In this document: positions 12,501 through 26,200 of the stretch, in pieces
Layout: each line of letters starts with the position of its first letter
Position numbering within the stretch: position 1 is the first letter of the stretch
Assembly: GCA_003342815.1 (NCBI GenBank)
Contig: PTEX01000004.1
Coordinates: 1,054,001 to 1,118,000 of the forward strand
DNA length: 64,000 bases
Direction: 5' to 3'
From: Eudromia elegans
Taxonomy: Eukaryota; Chordata; Aves; Tinamiformes; Tinamidae
The notes under the pieces: generated by a model
What the model was told of the DNA's origin: nothing
Database searches by the model: none
What the model saw: only the letters and a program-made list of their open reading frames with translations
Position numbers and translations under genes: made by a program

Positions 12501-14847
12501 GGAAGGAAAGGCATTTAGCAGGACTTACAGAAGAGTTATGTTTACAGCTTTACAGAGTGGCTTCACATGGAAATCCATCTAGTTGAGCAGGGTTTACACA
12601 AAGCTACTCAGAGCAAAGTTCAATTATTTACATTTGTACAAACGCAAGGAAGTGCACATACAGAAAACTTTGTAAACAAAGAGAATCAATTGGATGTAAA
12701 AGTGCAAATGAGAAACCCTTCAGCAGCAAAACTAATCAAGTACATGGAATTAACTCAGTGAATAAATTAAAAAGTAGCAAGAACACCCTACTAGCTCTCT
12801 GACAAAGTTATCCAAGCTACCAAGTTTATAGCTTCACTAGAAATTTGACCAAAAAAAAGTAATTAAGCTGGATTTAACTAGTTGGGAGTGATCTTCTATA
12901 AAAAGGCTTCCTCAACAAGGATTTAACAAAATCTGTCCTTGGCTTTTGCCGTAAATATCTGGAGGACTAGACTGGATTCTGTGCTTCCATTTGCAAGTGC
13001 CCTAGCCAAGGGCTGCAACAGGACTAGGTTTGCCCAGTACGCAGTAGGCAGAGTCCCACCCGAGCACAGCGATTCCGGTAGTGTTCAACACAGGTGCACT
13101 TTGCTCACCAGCCCCTTAAGCATGACCTGGAACTGAAATTATGTCCTTTTATTTAACAGGAGTGTCTTTGTGAACAAGAACAAACTATATCTGACTGTAT
13201 GGTACCAGTCACAACTGATGCACACGTTACACCTGTGTTTGCCCATCAAGGGCGGTGGGTTGTTTTTTCCACCATTTGCTTTAATTTCACTGCTGTTAAA
13301 TTCTTAGCAATTTTAGACACCAGAAAACTACTGTGCATCCCTACAGCAGAACATTTTGAGTAGGCCTCAGAAAGACATTTAACAGACAATTCACTCTATC
13401 CCTACAACGCTGTTTGAATAGGAAAATGAAGTTTCACAGAATGGGTGTTTCAGTTCTTCTAAAGAAAATTATATTTTGACTTAGAAAATGCTCAAGATGC
13501 TTCATGTTAAAGTCACAGGAAAAGATGGTTTCAATGTTTAAAATTAAAACACAGTTGCTGATTTTCTATTCAAGATATTATTTATTTTTAACCATAATAG
13601 ATAGTTTCCATTTTCACCAAGAGAGTTATTCCTACTTTTAATAAGAGTGATCCTATTTTATATTCACAAGCAGAAAAGAGAGTTCAAAAAAGGATAGAGA
13701 AGTATGAAAAATCTGGTATTCATGCTTTTAAAATTAAGATTTACAATAGTTTAATTAAACAGACTTCAAAGTGATTTTTAATTACACTGGCATTACCTTT
13801 GTTTTTAGACAGGGCTGTAATATGAAGCACTTCACACCGGCCACAAGGCAGAACTCCTGTTCCTAGGAAAGAAGGGAAACTCCATCCCCCTGTGGGTATG
13901 GAGAAGCTGGATGCTGCTCTGTTTTGGCTTATGTACAATTTGCCTAAGGTAGACCAAGCTGACTACCCCTCAGCGATGAATGAAGGCCAGAACCCCCTTC
14001 ACACCAGAACCATACCAGATATCTCCTGAGGTCCATGTGTGTTTCATGGGTGCAGTGTGGCACCCAAGGAGACTCCAGGGCTCAGTCAACACACAAACTG
14101 CTCCAGAATTTATCACGGGGCAGAGCGCACACCCACTACTGCAGCAGCAATTACAGACACGCTTGCACAGACCACAGCAACAACGCAGAGCTAAACTAGC
14201 AGGTACCATCAGAACTCCTTTAATACAAGTTCACATTTCCTTAGCTTTCAAATGACACAGTGGCGGCCAAAGCAAGGTGTCAGACTGACCAACCTGGCGT
14301 CTGAACTGCTTTGCTCATTTGCAGCAAACGCACAGCATCTCACCAACCTCATCAGCATGGTTCATTTATGCCACACATGGAAAGTTTCTCTTCCCATTTA
14401 GTTCCAGGTGCCCCCCAAGTGTCCAAGTCAAGATGTCTTCATCTCTAACCAGGCAAACAGCTGGCATAATACAGAGCTCAAAGCAGGGTTTTCTTCTACA
14501 TTATTTCTATCCTCCACGGGGGCACTGTGAGGGGACTGAGAACTCACTCAGGTTCACAGAGAGTTCAGATCTCATGCTGTAGAAACACAGCAACACCACA
14601 GAAGTTTATGTACTCCATGCCATCAATGAATATATTATTGATGAGCTGCCAAGGCATGAAAAGGTTTACAGATTCTCTCTAAAATGTGCATCTATACATT
14701 CTCAACTCAACACCAGATACACATAATGAAAACCAAAATCAGCCTGTCAAGTCCTGGGAGCAAACAATGGAAGAAAATCTATTCCCTTAACTTACTGCTG
14801 GAGTGCTAATACAGGATTTGCCACTAGCACAGTTCTCAAAAAGGCTT

Positions 14848-14860
14848 CCCCCCCCCCCCC
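14848..14860. repeat. Poly-C run, 13 bases
   Basis: Thirteen C followed directly by five T, giving a long pyrimidine tract on the plus strand. Confidence 0.85.
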
Positions 14861-15170
14861 TTTTTAACTTAAAAGGATAAGACAATTTAGGATATTTAGG
14901 ACCATCTTAAAGGATCTGCAATCACTCGACAGCCATTGGAAACAGCCAAACGTACCGTTCTGCAATACTATAGTCTCAGGAACATCAAGCGAGGAAGTTG
15001 GTGCTGAACAGACCAACAGCTCAGCCAAGCACAGAGAACGCAGAGTGGACTTCAGAAAACTCTCGAATCCTCAAACACATATTAGCTGTACCAAGTCAGA
15101 TTTTTATGGAAGTAAGTTTTTAAACTGTTAGCATCACTATTTCTCAACTCATAAGCTTCCCTCCACCCTC

Positions 15171-15191
15171 TTTTTTTTTTTTTTTTTTTTT
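15171..15191. repeat. Poly-T run, 21 bases
   Basis: Twenty-one T followed by an AT-rich stretch. It lies about 50 bases before a local rise in GC content. Confidence 0.85.
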
Positions 15192-15229
15192 AAATAAAAA
15201 CTCTACCCAACACTCAGGAAAAATGGTGG

Positions 15230-15660
15230 CTGCTCCCCCCGGCCTTATGGTTAACTAATGCTTTAAGATCAATGATTCTCTCCATTTTGGGAGGAGACAG
15301 CCCCATCTGCCATGTCCATCCAGCAGCCTGATGAGGCCCCGGGTGGCCTAGCAGCTGCACTGGAGCAACCTATGAGCAAACAAATAAACAAAAACCAAAA
15401 TAATAATAAAAAAAATTTGGCCACAGCAGCTGCTCTTGGTGCGGGCGGGAACGGGAGGAGAGCAACGGCCTGGAAGAAGCTCTGCCCCGCTCCGAGCTCT
15501 GCCCCATTCCCTCCACCAGGATCCACGAGCAGGGTGTCAACCTGGCAGCAGCTGAGGGGCAGCCGGAGCAGCCTGGCCCATGGCTCCCTTTCCCAATGGC
15601 TTTCCAGGTCGCTTTGCAGCGGTGACGAGCAGCAACCGTCAAGTGCAACACACTAGATGG
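15230..15660. other. Locally GC-rich intronic segment, both strands open
   Basis: GC content rises well above the surroundings and CpG dinucleotides reappear around 15430-15630. Overlapping open frames of about 85-115 codons occur on both strands. None shows a family motif, and several contain low-complexity Ala/Pro/Ser or Lys/Asn stretches, so I do not call a gene. It could be a non-coding transcript exon or a regulatory element. Confidence 0.35.
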
Positions 15661-16663
15661 TCAGGGAGGCAGGCAGCTATGCTAGTATGGAGATTTCAGT
15701 ATGTGACAGAGCTCTGCCGCATTCAGCTTCATACTAAACCCTTTTTTTACAGATGCATTCTGGAGTCCAATAGTTTAAAAACTTGGCTTGAAATTTGTTT
15801 TATGTGAGGCTTAAAAAAATAAGTACATTGAAGTTTTACCTCTAAACCAAGCCACCTGCACAATCCTGCGGGCAACTGGGGCACGTTTACCCTCATTTAA
15901 TGCCCCCGTAGCACTTTTGAAAATGTAGAGAACAAAAAAAGCACCTCTGTGAAGAGCTGGTATTAAAAGATTTTTAATTTCTCCATGCCACTAGCATCAC
16001 AAAGCAAAATAGCTTCTAGTTTTATGCTGAAGTTGACTTTTAATGATGTGTCAAATGCAAGCACATGGCTTCATGCAAAGAACAATAAAAAACACTATTT
16101 GTATCTGAACACCAATCTAGGACAACCATCTGGATCAGCAAATTTAGGGGTTTTTTTTTTATATTTATAGTCAACTACGTGATAGTCACATATTCAAAAA
16201 TGATGCACAAAACAGCTGCTGTCTCACCAACCCACTGAGAAATAGCCTTTCAACATATAAACAAATTGAATGTGAAGCTGCATTTTTAAATGAATTTCCT
16301 CTTCCTCTCGAGTCACATCTGATTACCTAGTGAAGAATGCTAGCTGAGAGAAAACAGCAACATGTATCCCCAATTAGGACATTAAGGTAAACATCTGTCC
16401 TATATGCAAATAGAGAAATGCAGAAAAATGGCACCACTGAGGTGCTGCCACAGCAGAAATCACATTTGGCATTTGAGGGATACAAAAGAGCAGGCAGGTT
16501 TTGGTTCAGTGAACAAACTGGAAACCATCAGAGGAAAGAAAAGAAAATCACTGCAGGCCAATCCAAAATTAAAACGTCTCTGTTCTTCGACCAAAAATTG
16601 CTCCCCGTCCCAAACTAAACCAAGAACAGGTCTGCGTGGAAAATTCTCACTGAAAATTCAAAG

Positions 16664-16885
16664 CTGAAAAGGGCTGAGGTAGCTGGTGCCTTCTCCCTCT
16701 CAGTCTTCAATGGCAAGGCCTGCCCTGAGGCCTTCAAGGTCTCTTGCCCCATGGCACAGGGTTTGGGGGCAGAAAAGGGCTATCAATGGTCAAGGAAGAC
16801 AGAGGCAGGAACACTAAAGCAGGACACTGAAGAGTTCTTGGGGCCAGACAGCTCATATCCAAGCCCACCGAGCCCTAGGAGCACG
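16664..16885 (+). mobile_element. CR1 LINE fragment, ORF2 region before the reverse transcriptase
   Basis: On the plus strand the bases following 16664 can be read, with one frame slip, as EKAEV..AFSLSVFNGKACP. This resembles the avian CR1 ORF2 segment (KAEVLNAFFASVFNGK-type) between the endonuclease and reverse-transcriptase domains. Further on, the words around 16785-16885 (GAAGACAG, GCAGGAAC, GGGGCCAGAC) keep the order of the CR1 stretch encoding the EDQVR...MGPDE...HPR peptide. The similarity fades after about 16885 into GC-rich DNA. It is a decayed internal fragment without the CR1 3' end. Recognition is from memory. Confidence 0.58.
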
Positions 16886-17646
16886 GCTGCAGGGCAAGTG
16901 GCCTGAGCTTTTCCCACAGGCAGGCAGCAGTCTGTGTCTAACCACCATGTCCAGCTTCTGAGCCCAGCACAGTGCGGCCGGTGACAAACGGAGGCCGCCC
17001 AAGGAGCCACCAAGCTCGCTCGGGCGCTGCAGCACGTGGCAGGAGGCTGCGAGCAGGGAGGACCAAGCATCGGTCAGCGTGGTCAGGTAACTCAAGGAGA
17101 TCACAGAGGCGCCCTGCAGAGTTCAAGGGGCAGTAAGGCAAGTGCTGCCTAAATTAAAAACAAGCAACGAAGGTAGTTAGGCACTGGAGTGAGCGTTCAG
17201 AGCTTCCAACATCTCCATCCTCAGAGACATTCAGAACGTTTGACCACGTTACTCACCGCGTGGTCTCTCAAGGCTTCAAGGTAGCCCTGTTTGGGATAGG
17301 CCCAGACTGCTAGAGATGTGGTTCAAACCTAATTTATTCAATGCAAATGTATCGTTTGACTGGTAAGCAAAAGATATATTTGAAGTGACTCGAGGAAAAA
17401 AAAAAGCTACTTTTAGAATATCCTTAATTTTAAAATACTGTTAAAAATGAAAAGTCAAAGTATTTTTCTACTGAAGTGTCATAACATTTGTTTACAGTTT
17501 CCTTTTCTCCTAAAATTGGCCAAGTTCAAACTAAATTGACAAATAGATTCAGTCAACATACATCTGCATCTTCAGTTAATAAACTGTCCAAATGAAAACC
17601 CTTCATCCAGTTCTACTTGGCAGCTGCTTTCAGCAACACTACCATT

Positions 17647-17666
17647 AAAAAAAAAAAAAAAAAAAA
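17647..17666. repeat. Poly-A run, 20 bases
   Basis: Twenty uninterrupted A in AT-rich intron. No retrocopy body was recognised upstream. Confidence 0.85.
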
Positions 17667-18011
17667 GGCATAACATTTCTTAACAAAAGCAGGAAAACTT
17701 CTATTAAGAGAAACTACATATAGAACCAGTTGCTTCAGGCAAAGCCTATGGATTTGTGTACTTATTTACTGATATATTTATTTAATCTAGCGACCAACAT
17801 ACATAAAAATGTTAACATCAGACATTGCAAGAAACCACATCACCTACGAACGCTTGTTCTGATTAATTCAAGGTCTCTCTGATGTTCAGCTGACCAGCAG
17901 CTATGCTGTATAATGAACAGTCATGTCCTGCAACTCACCGAAGAAAATCCTCTCCTCTTTTACATATCAGTTATTCTTTTGGAACACATTCTTTAAACAG
18001 CTTGGATGTCA

Positions 18012-18037
18012 ACAGTATGATCTCTTACAGTATGATC
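18012..18037 (+). repeat. Tandem 11-base direct repeat
   Basis: ACAGTATGATC occurs at 18012-18022 and 18027-18037, a period of 15 bases. It is probably a small local duplication. Confidence 0.75.
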
Positions 18038-19687
18038 CCTCCAGAAACAGGTCCTGCATCCTTACGAAGCAGAGAAAGAGAGCTAACGGCAGAACCACAC
18101 CAACAAAAAAGGAATCTATCAGAACTCTGAACTAAGTGAAATTAACAGGGTATATTAGCGTCATCTGATCTTTCTAAAGCAAATAAAAATCTGCATAATT
18201 TCTTCTGCAAACTAGCCAGTTATTAGTCCATTTTCAGTAACCTATGAGTATAACATGGATTACTTTATTGAATAATCCTGAAATGCAGCCTTTTCACAGG
18301 CTAAGTGGAAAGACCACACTAGAGCTGCGTTATTTCAATGGAATTAATCCAGATGAATTTGGCTCATTAGCTCTGTTGCAGAGACAACAAATTGGCACAG
18401 TAATTCCTGCCTCTGTAGTACAATGCTCTGGAGAAGCAAGCAGGAAAAACTTGTTCCCAGAAGTCCTCATCTGACCCATTACCACTGTTCATCACTGATT
18501 CAACTGGCTTCTCTAATTGCAAGGTAAACATACCAATGTCTTGGGACGCAGAGTTTTCCTTGCAACATGTTTTAATCACAATCTAGTAGACATATCAAGC
18601 CTTCCTTCACCAGAAAGGCTCCAAGTTGCATTTAATTGCCCCGATTGATTATGCATGCTTGCTTTTAGATTCAGCTCAATTTCAGGAGAACAAATGCAAA
18701 ATCATGTGTCACATGAATAGTTTCTGTAGTACACTCATTGTTGTGGCTGCTATTGTGCAGTAGTTTTTAATTTTGGAAGGCATTTCACATACAGGTTGCT
18801 TAAGCAAGGTCAGTCTTGACCTCAAATTAATAATGATAGCAAGAGGACAGATGAAGAGAGAGTGGGAGAAGAAATCTCCAGTACTGCAGGTCCTAGAGTA
18901 AATTCATGAAGTCTAACAATTTTATCATTAACTTCCAACCAAGAACATATTTCTCCACAGTCTCTTCAATGAACAGTCTGGACAAGCCAACAAAGAAAAC
19001 TACATCAAAACCAAGCAAACACTGAAGCTAAAGTACACATATCTCTACAATACAACCTACTTCATAGCCTTATCATCAACTTTCTTGCTCTTGCTGTGCA
19101 GTTTAGGAATAACTAGCTAGAAGAGGGGATCTCTGTAAAAACCCTTCTGCAAAAACACTACTGACTTAGCCAGCGTAAGAAAAGATTTGACAAGCTTAGT
19201 TTTTTTCCTGCCAAATCAGATATACTCACATCAATACTAAAAACTTAAGTACTTTTTACCCTTGAAAACACTGTTTTACTGGAAGCTCTATTTTATAGCA
19301 CCTGGGGCCGTTTTCTGTTCGTTACTGCAGATGCTGAAAAAGCAGGCATTCTCTCCCCTACAACTCTACATGAAAAGGTAGGGGAGGATGATGCTAGTAG
19401 GCACCATCTTACCCAATAGCCAAGAGGGAGCAAGTTCAGACTCCTCCCAGGCATCCCACAACTCTGGGTTAATCACACATGCTGTCAGGCTTCAAGACAT
19501 CACAGCTAAGTTACCAACAGCAGTAGGCCACTGCCTCATAGAAGATGATAGCAATAACTGTGTAAAAGATTGTAACAGTTTTTTCACTGTCTCAAACACA
19601 ACACAGTGATGGGCGAGTAAAAAGTTATCAATAAAACTGTTGAATTGCACAGACTCTGCTCAAGCAAGACAGGAAAGTGAGCAGTCT

Positions 19688-20223
19688 TGTGGAGGCAGGG
19701 CGGTGTTAGTCCACTAGAAACTGCAGCAATACCAAGCTCACTGAAAAACAAGTATTTTGCAAAACTTGCCTCACTGGCGGTGCAAAGATCTTGCCTGAAA
19801 GTTCAGGAAATAACACCCCAGAAGCATGACCACAGCACAGCCATGTATATCTCCCCTACGGGTATAAAAGGGCAGAGTCCAGCAGGTATCAGGAACAACA
19901 CCTGAATACCTCCTCAGGCTGGACCGTGAGTGGTCCCATCCCCTTAACTGGAGTGCTGGGCTAAGGTAACTCCCTAGGAGGCTGAGAGTCCCCCGCACAT
20001 TCACGGTGAAGAAACACTATAACATTTTACTGAGACATCAGTGTACTCCATTTAGCTGTGCTAATTGCTAGTTACTGCTAATTGATAAGGCAATCTCTTT
20101 TAACAATTGCACCAGGTAATGGCAGATACTGTTATCCCAAAGATCTTGTGCTGGTGAATAAAAATCAGCTAATAAAGCCCAGTTGCTGCCCCCTTTGCCA
20201 TCTCTTGGTGAGCTGGTGTGACA
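19688..20223 (+). mobile_element. Possible solo LTR of an endogenous retrovirus (fossil)
   Basis: A block of about 536 bases opens with TGTGG and closes with ...GTGTGACA, the TG...CA pattern of retroviral LTRs. It contains a TATA box (tataaaag, 19863-19870) and, downstream on the same strand, AATAAA polyadenylation signals at 20157 and 20171 close to the 3' end, in the order U3-R-U5. Base composition differs from the flanks. I saw no matching 5-base target duplication and no internal retroviral genes beside it, so it would be a solo, old copy. The family is not determined; the overall look suggests an ERVL- or ERVK-like avian LTR. It could instead be a host promoter-like sequence. Confidence 0.42.
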
Positions 20224-23200
20224 GGGAGGAAACCATATGAATGACAAAGCTCAGCTCAGGTTAGGACTAAGGAAACTCATGTGGCACTGACAGATCCAGC
20301 CCTATTTCCATAAAAGTTAATGCACGGAATGGATGGAGCTTCTAAATAGTGGAGGAGGAAAGGGGAGGTTCTGAAAAAAACAAAACAACAAAAACCTTAG
20401 AAAGCAGGAAACAGGCAAACAGTAATGATATTAGTCACCTGCAAAAGAGAGATCTGGGACAAAATGTATTTGTCATTGCTAGTTTGGGGCTGTAGCTGCC
20501 CATATTTGTCAGTTCAAAGAACTGTCTATAACATGAAAAACCTATAAAAAGGTAAAGTCAGCTTAGTCGGGGAAGTGTTCATGATGATACCGAAGAGGAG
20601 TTATTTCTAGGTAACTATGAAGCACAGTCAGTGAATACTATTTAGCAATGACTCTTAAGTGCTCAAGAAAAAAAGACAGTCTCTAGTCACAACACTGGTT
20701 AAGTTCTAACAACTTTGAGGAAATAAGCATTGCAGAAGTGCATCTCCAAAAGTCAACAGGAAATGAGCATCAGTGCAAAAATCTCAAAGGAATTCCAAAC
20801 AACCCTCAACGAAGTCTCATTCCTGTGGCACATGCAAGGAAGCGAGAGTCCAAGAAAAGAGCACCAGGGGAAAGACAGAGGGAGATCCAAGGTCACCTAG
20901 CAGGTTAGCTGGTCAGCTACAATGGAATCCAGTTCTGCTAGCTCCCACTTTCCTTCTTGAAACTATAACATTTACTATATCAATATCTTTATTATGTAAA
21001 GTATAAGGTTAGGGGGAAAGGAAATTAAAAACAGCATAAGCATATGATTCTTTCATCATAAATTATTGTATATACTTATATAAGTTATTTTGGAGGTAAG
21101 GTGTAATGCTATAGGAAGCCAGAGGTATCTCCTTCCCAAAATGATAAAGTCACCACTGCTAACTGGAAGGCATGTGACAATGCAGACTTAAAACTACAAT
21201 ATACATAACTGTGTTTGCTTGTTAAATGAATTAACAGCTCATCAGTCTGATTGCAGAGAGGATAAACCTTCGGACTGTACAGATGTATTTATACATAGTC
21301 CCATCCTTGGACAGACACCCTTTGAAAAAGCTTATTCCATCTCTCAGGGACTATCAATCCAGCATAGAGAAAGACAACTGGGAGAAATCAAGAGTGTTTC
21401 AGTTTTTAGAGGAGGCCTTTAAGAAAGGCAGGCTAATTTTACGTGGCACTTCCCTGCATTAATAAAAAAAAAAACCCCTCCTTTGCCTTCCCATAAATCA
21501 GCTTAGTCTATATGACCAAAGAACTGCTCAAATTATATTACAAGGACTATGTTAATGGAACAGAACATGTGAACTGCTACACTAGCTTCCCAGCCCAGAA
21601 AAATGAATAGGGTATTAAAATAAGGCTCTCAGTGCTACACTGATTCCTGTACTACCCCTACTGAAGTCATTTCAGCGAATCCTCTCAGCTGGACCCTTGG
21701 ATTGACTTTCAGTAGCTCCTAATGGATTCTGCTGGGCATAATTGGGTAAGAAAGAAAAGGAGAGATGGGTAGTTGGACTGAGGAAATTAAAGTGTTTTCT
21801 GCCCCTGCACGTCTGATCTGTCCCTGCAGTTACATCCTTGTGCTACTTTACCAAGACAGCTGCTAATATAACTGGGCAGTTGCATTCTAGATACCTGAAA
21901 ACATTGAGTCTGGGAAAAGAACAAACAGCCACTTGACTCCAATCTGGCCCCTTAATGGTTCTGTAGGACAGCCTGTTTTCAGCTCTGAAAAAGTCTTCCA
22001 TGGCAATGAAGAGCAAAGAGGATTTTCTGCCTATTACCCTTTCCTGCTTCTACCCTGTATTTATTGTATTCTAATACTACACACAAAGGTCCGTGTAGAC
22101 TAATGATTTGAACAGATTTTTCTTATCCAATTCACCATAGTGGAGTTAAGAGGTAACATAAGAACCTCAACAACCACCACAGTAACCAACTCCTAAGACC
22201 CTCTAGAAGGTCTGCCATGATAGGACAAACATCACTGTGCTATGATATAGTGCCAGCGGCCAGCTGAGTGCAGCCTTCCCTCTGGAAGCAGGGGAACAGC
22301 ACTGAGCATAAGATGACTTGGAGAGTGGTAAAGTTTGAGTTGTTGGAAAAAAACATAAACCTAATTAGCGACCATCAGCAATCAGCAACTATAGTGTGTT
22401 AACTGATCTAAGTTTAAAGGTATCACTGCAGGAGGGTTAGCAACCTGTTCAAGAAAGCAAGCAGGAGGCTGCAAAGTGTCCCCCAACTGTGCTTCAGCAC
22501 CTCATTCAAAAGACAAGCAAGAACTAAAGAAATCTGTAAAACCTCAAAGTTCTTAGAGGAAGAATAATCCTAATGTCTGTACTCAGTCTGACTTGGAGAA
22601 CATGCAACTTGGTCAGAGATTATTACAGTAACTAGAAACAAGAAAATACCTTTCACAGAAGCAGAAGGAAAAAGAATCCCAGTAAGTTTATCTAGCCCTG
22701 CACCGTGAATAAGAGACTGATTCTTTTCCCTTTCCACAGTCTACAGCAAGTGTCTCAGATAGATACCAGAGGCACTCCCCATCTCAGCACAGAGTCTGAG
22801 CCACTGGAGACCTTATTCATGAACAGTTGTGAATACTCCAACTACAGAGATATTCAGCATTATTTTTCCTTTGAGCAACTTCATTGTGTTCACTGAAGAA
22901 AAAAAAAAAACAAAAGACAAAAGAAAAAAAAAAGTCACACATACACAACTCTACCTCATTTCAATATTTGAAAACATACAGAGACATATTATTATTAAAA
23001 TGATTATAGTATGGCCTAGAGACCACAAAGAAATTAAGCTCTATGCTTTGAACCACCACCTGAAAAGAGATAAGATTCATAACTAACTTTATTGAAACTG
23101 CAAAACATAAGCAGTAGCAAAATAATAATAATAGCCTCAAACATTTAAAAGCTATTATCCTGTATTTTTTCTGGGAACAGTGATAGTACATGGTACTTGC

Positions 23201-26200
23201 AATCTGATTTGAACAGAGCATAAGTACTTAAGCAGCATTCTGTTCAAAGAGTAGAAGAATAATTCTTGAAGTTGGAATACACTTACAACAATTACTATTA
23301 ATAATTCTCAATTTGCTTTGGTTACAGAATGAACTAACCATATAAGAATCTGCACTGGCAGGAAATATCTGACCAGCAATATACCAATAGCAAGTTTTTA
23401 TTTACAACATTCTCAGCAGAGAGTAATAAAAAAGATGGCCTACAGTTAAAGCCAGATTCATAAAGAGACCTGAGGTCAATCTGAACTATTTAATCCTGTT
23501 TTTGAAACTTGAAGCAACTAGCATACCCCTTATAAATAGATCCCTCACTCCAGGCCAAAATTAGACAAGCCCTATCAATGCAAACCCTATGAACCTACAT
23601 GTGATAATCACAACTTCCTAGCAAAAAACTACAGTCACTGAACAATAGCATGAGTCCTGTTTTTTGTCACTGCATTAGAAAAATCTGATCCAAGACAATA
23701 TGTTAACTTGAATTAGCAAAGGAGTTCTTTGTTAAGCATGAACAGGTATTTCCAAAGTGTTCAGGACCACATCAGATAAGATAGGGGAACGGTAGGACCA
23801 CAATACCTTAGAAATTGTGCTTTAAGCCTAGTAAACATTTAGCTTGTCTGACTGCCTGGTTTCTATTATTGGGCATCATTTAATCCTATATTGTGTGGGA
23901 GATTATTATCTGAGGCATCAACTCTGACGTATCTGATAACTTGAACAATAGCATTCTATTATTCTTGTCCCAAAACTTCCCCAATAAAGGACCATTAATA
24001 CTTACACTTTGGCAGCTAACACTGAAAACTGTACCAAACAAAAAATTCAGCTTCAGAACACCAGGTTTCTTAACTGAGGTTTGGTTGGGGGTGGAGGGGA
24101 ACCCTTAAAAGAAACTGTCAAGGGTAACTTCTGTACTTCAGAGTAGGGATGACAGAGATGCAGCAGAGAAGAGGAATAAGCCATTCCTATCAGTAATTAG
24201 TATGAATGGCACTCAGACAAAAAAAAAAGTCAGAACTTGTTGTCCTTACTTTCCAGTTTCAGTTTAAAAATTTATAAAAACTTATATAATCAGAGTTGTA
24301 GGAGAAACTGCAATGAAATTTCACAAATATTCACCATTTCTTGACTCTGCTTAAAGACAGAAACAATTCTCTGCTTAATTCCTGTGTAGCAGTGAAAATA
24401 TAATGACAGGAAAGTAAAAAAGCTAAGCACTTTCCTTACTCCTATTGCAAAACAGATAGTCTAACATGTTAAAACAATCCAGTTAAACTTTTTGGGAAAA
24501 CCAAGATAGTTCCTATTCATTCATAACTAAAAGGTCATCTTCACTTTAAGTTTTGTAACTTTTCTTAATGAAATTTAATTTTTACACAAGTTTCTGATTT
24601 AAATTGCAAGTTTGATTTATACCTTCACATGGGAAATCTTCCCACTTGTTGATAGGGAACAGACAAGCAGACTTTTAAGCTTCGCATCAGTCTCTCTTTA
24701 AAGTAATCGCGACTTACTGCCAAATACTAGACCATCTGAACCACCATTGGAAAAGGGAGTCCTACTGCCTTTTTCTTTATACTTTAAGAAAGAAGATTTC
24801 ATTTCAGCTACAATGATTTCCTCAGTAAGTTAACTCCATCTCTATGAAGAGAAATTCCAGGTCCCACTTCAGCATGCTGTGCCTTCTCTCCTTGCCCACA
24901 CAAGGTTCTCAGGAAGGAACAGAGCATTGATGGGGTTCCTCCAGCTGCATGTGGGAGCAGCTCAGGCACTGTACCAAAAGCAACACACTTGGTACATGTG
25001 CAGAGAGAATGGATGGAATGGTTGGGGGGGAGACAAAAAGAAAAACACTCCTGGGATTCCAAAGGGATAACAACAGTTATGAGCATCATCAACGACCCAA
25101 CACTACGATGTTCAAAGCATTTGTAACCAAGCTTGCCAATGACAGATCCAAAACTGTCCGGACTTTTTTGTGGGGGTTGTACTTTATTCCTAAAAAAAAT
25201 CATCCATCTGCCACCAACTGATCACATATTGATCATATTAACTGAAAATCTAGTGCAAACACTCGGAGCGGATACATCCCCATTGAGAGATTCTTACAAT
25301 TTATATGAAAAGTTGTTTTAAAAATAAGTTTTTTTTTAAACTTGCAGAAGTTTTTCCTCATTTTACGCTATTGCCTTAAGCTTCCAGCAGGACTTTTAAC
25401 ATTTTCTAGAAGCTGTTGCCTCAGGAACATGTGATGGAGTCGGTGAGAAAAGCACCTAGAAGGCATCAACATATGGTATATTCACCACTTCACTGTTTCC
25501 AGTGCCAAAGGTCTTATAGAGCACATGATGCAAATGCACTAGGCACGCTGGAAATATGTGGATTTCTACATAAAGACACAAATTCATGCACATTTAACCT
25601 TTATGCAATGTTGTCACTAGACAGAATTGTGTACACATTCACTTGTCAGTTATGAAAAGCATGCAGGAAAGTTAGCATAGATTTCAACTTGCTTTTTTTT
25701 CAGCTTGAGCAGTGAAATTACATCAAGTGCTTTCACAGTCTTGTTCTCAACTATGGTATACTTAAGAAGAAAAACGGAAAAGAGAATATCACCAAACAAT
25801 CTGATATAATGATACGGTAAGAGAGTACTGTTGAGAGAATCTGTTTTCTTACTGTCAATATCAACTGATTTCAGCAGTTACAAGTGGAAATTGTTTCCTA
25901 ATTCACCATCTGTGCCACTATGATCTTCCTCACTGTGATGCCAGGAAGACGCATTTCATTACGTCAGACAACAGCTCCTAATCAGTATTCTGCAGCTTTC
26001 TGCTCTCACTCTTCAATTACTTTTTTCAGGAGTATTTCCAAAAACACTATGGCCTAAGTATTCACGACAGCGTTCCAAGTCCCCAGAGTACTGAAGCACA
26101 GTTATTCCTGGTAATCACCTAAGCAGCCTAAGGGGAATTGGCAAAATTAATCAAATGTCTGGTATCATCAACAGTCAAAGCATCGCTAGTTTATTAATAA

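Larger units (their letters stand above)
7101..14847. other. Intronic stretch with no recognised gene
   Basis: AT-rich intron sequence. It holds the poly-A run at 7557-7577, a 19-base near-perfect palindrome at 9564-9582 and GTT-rich DNA around 11088-11118. Open frames up to about 97 codons show no family motif. I recognise no transposon here. Confidence 0.6.
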
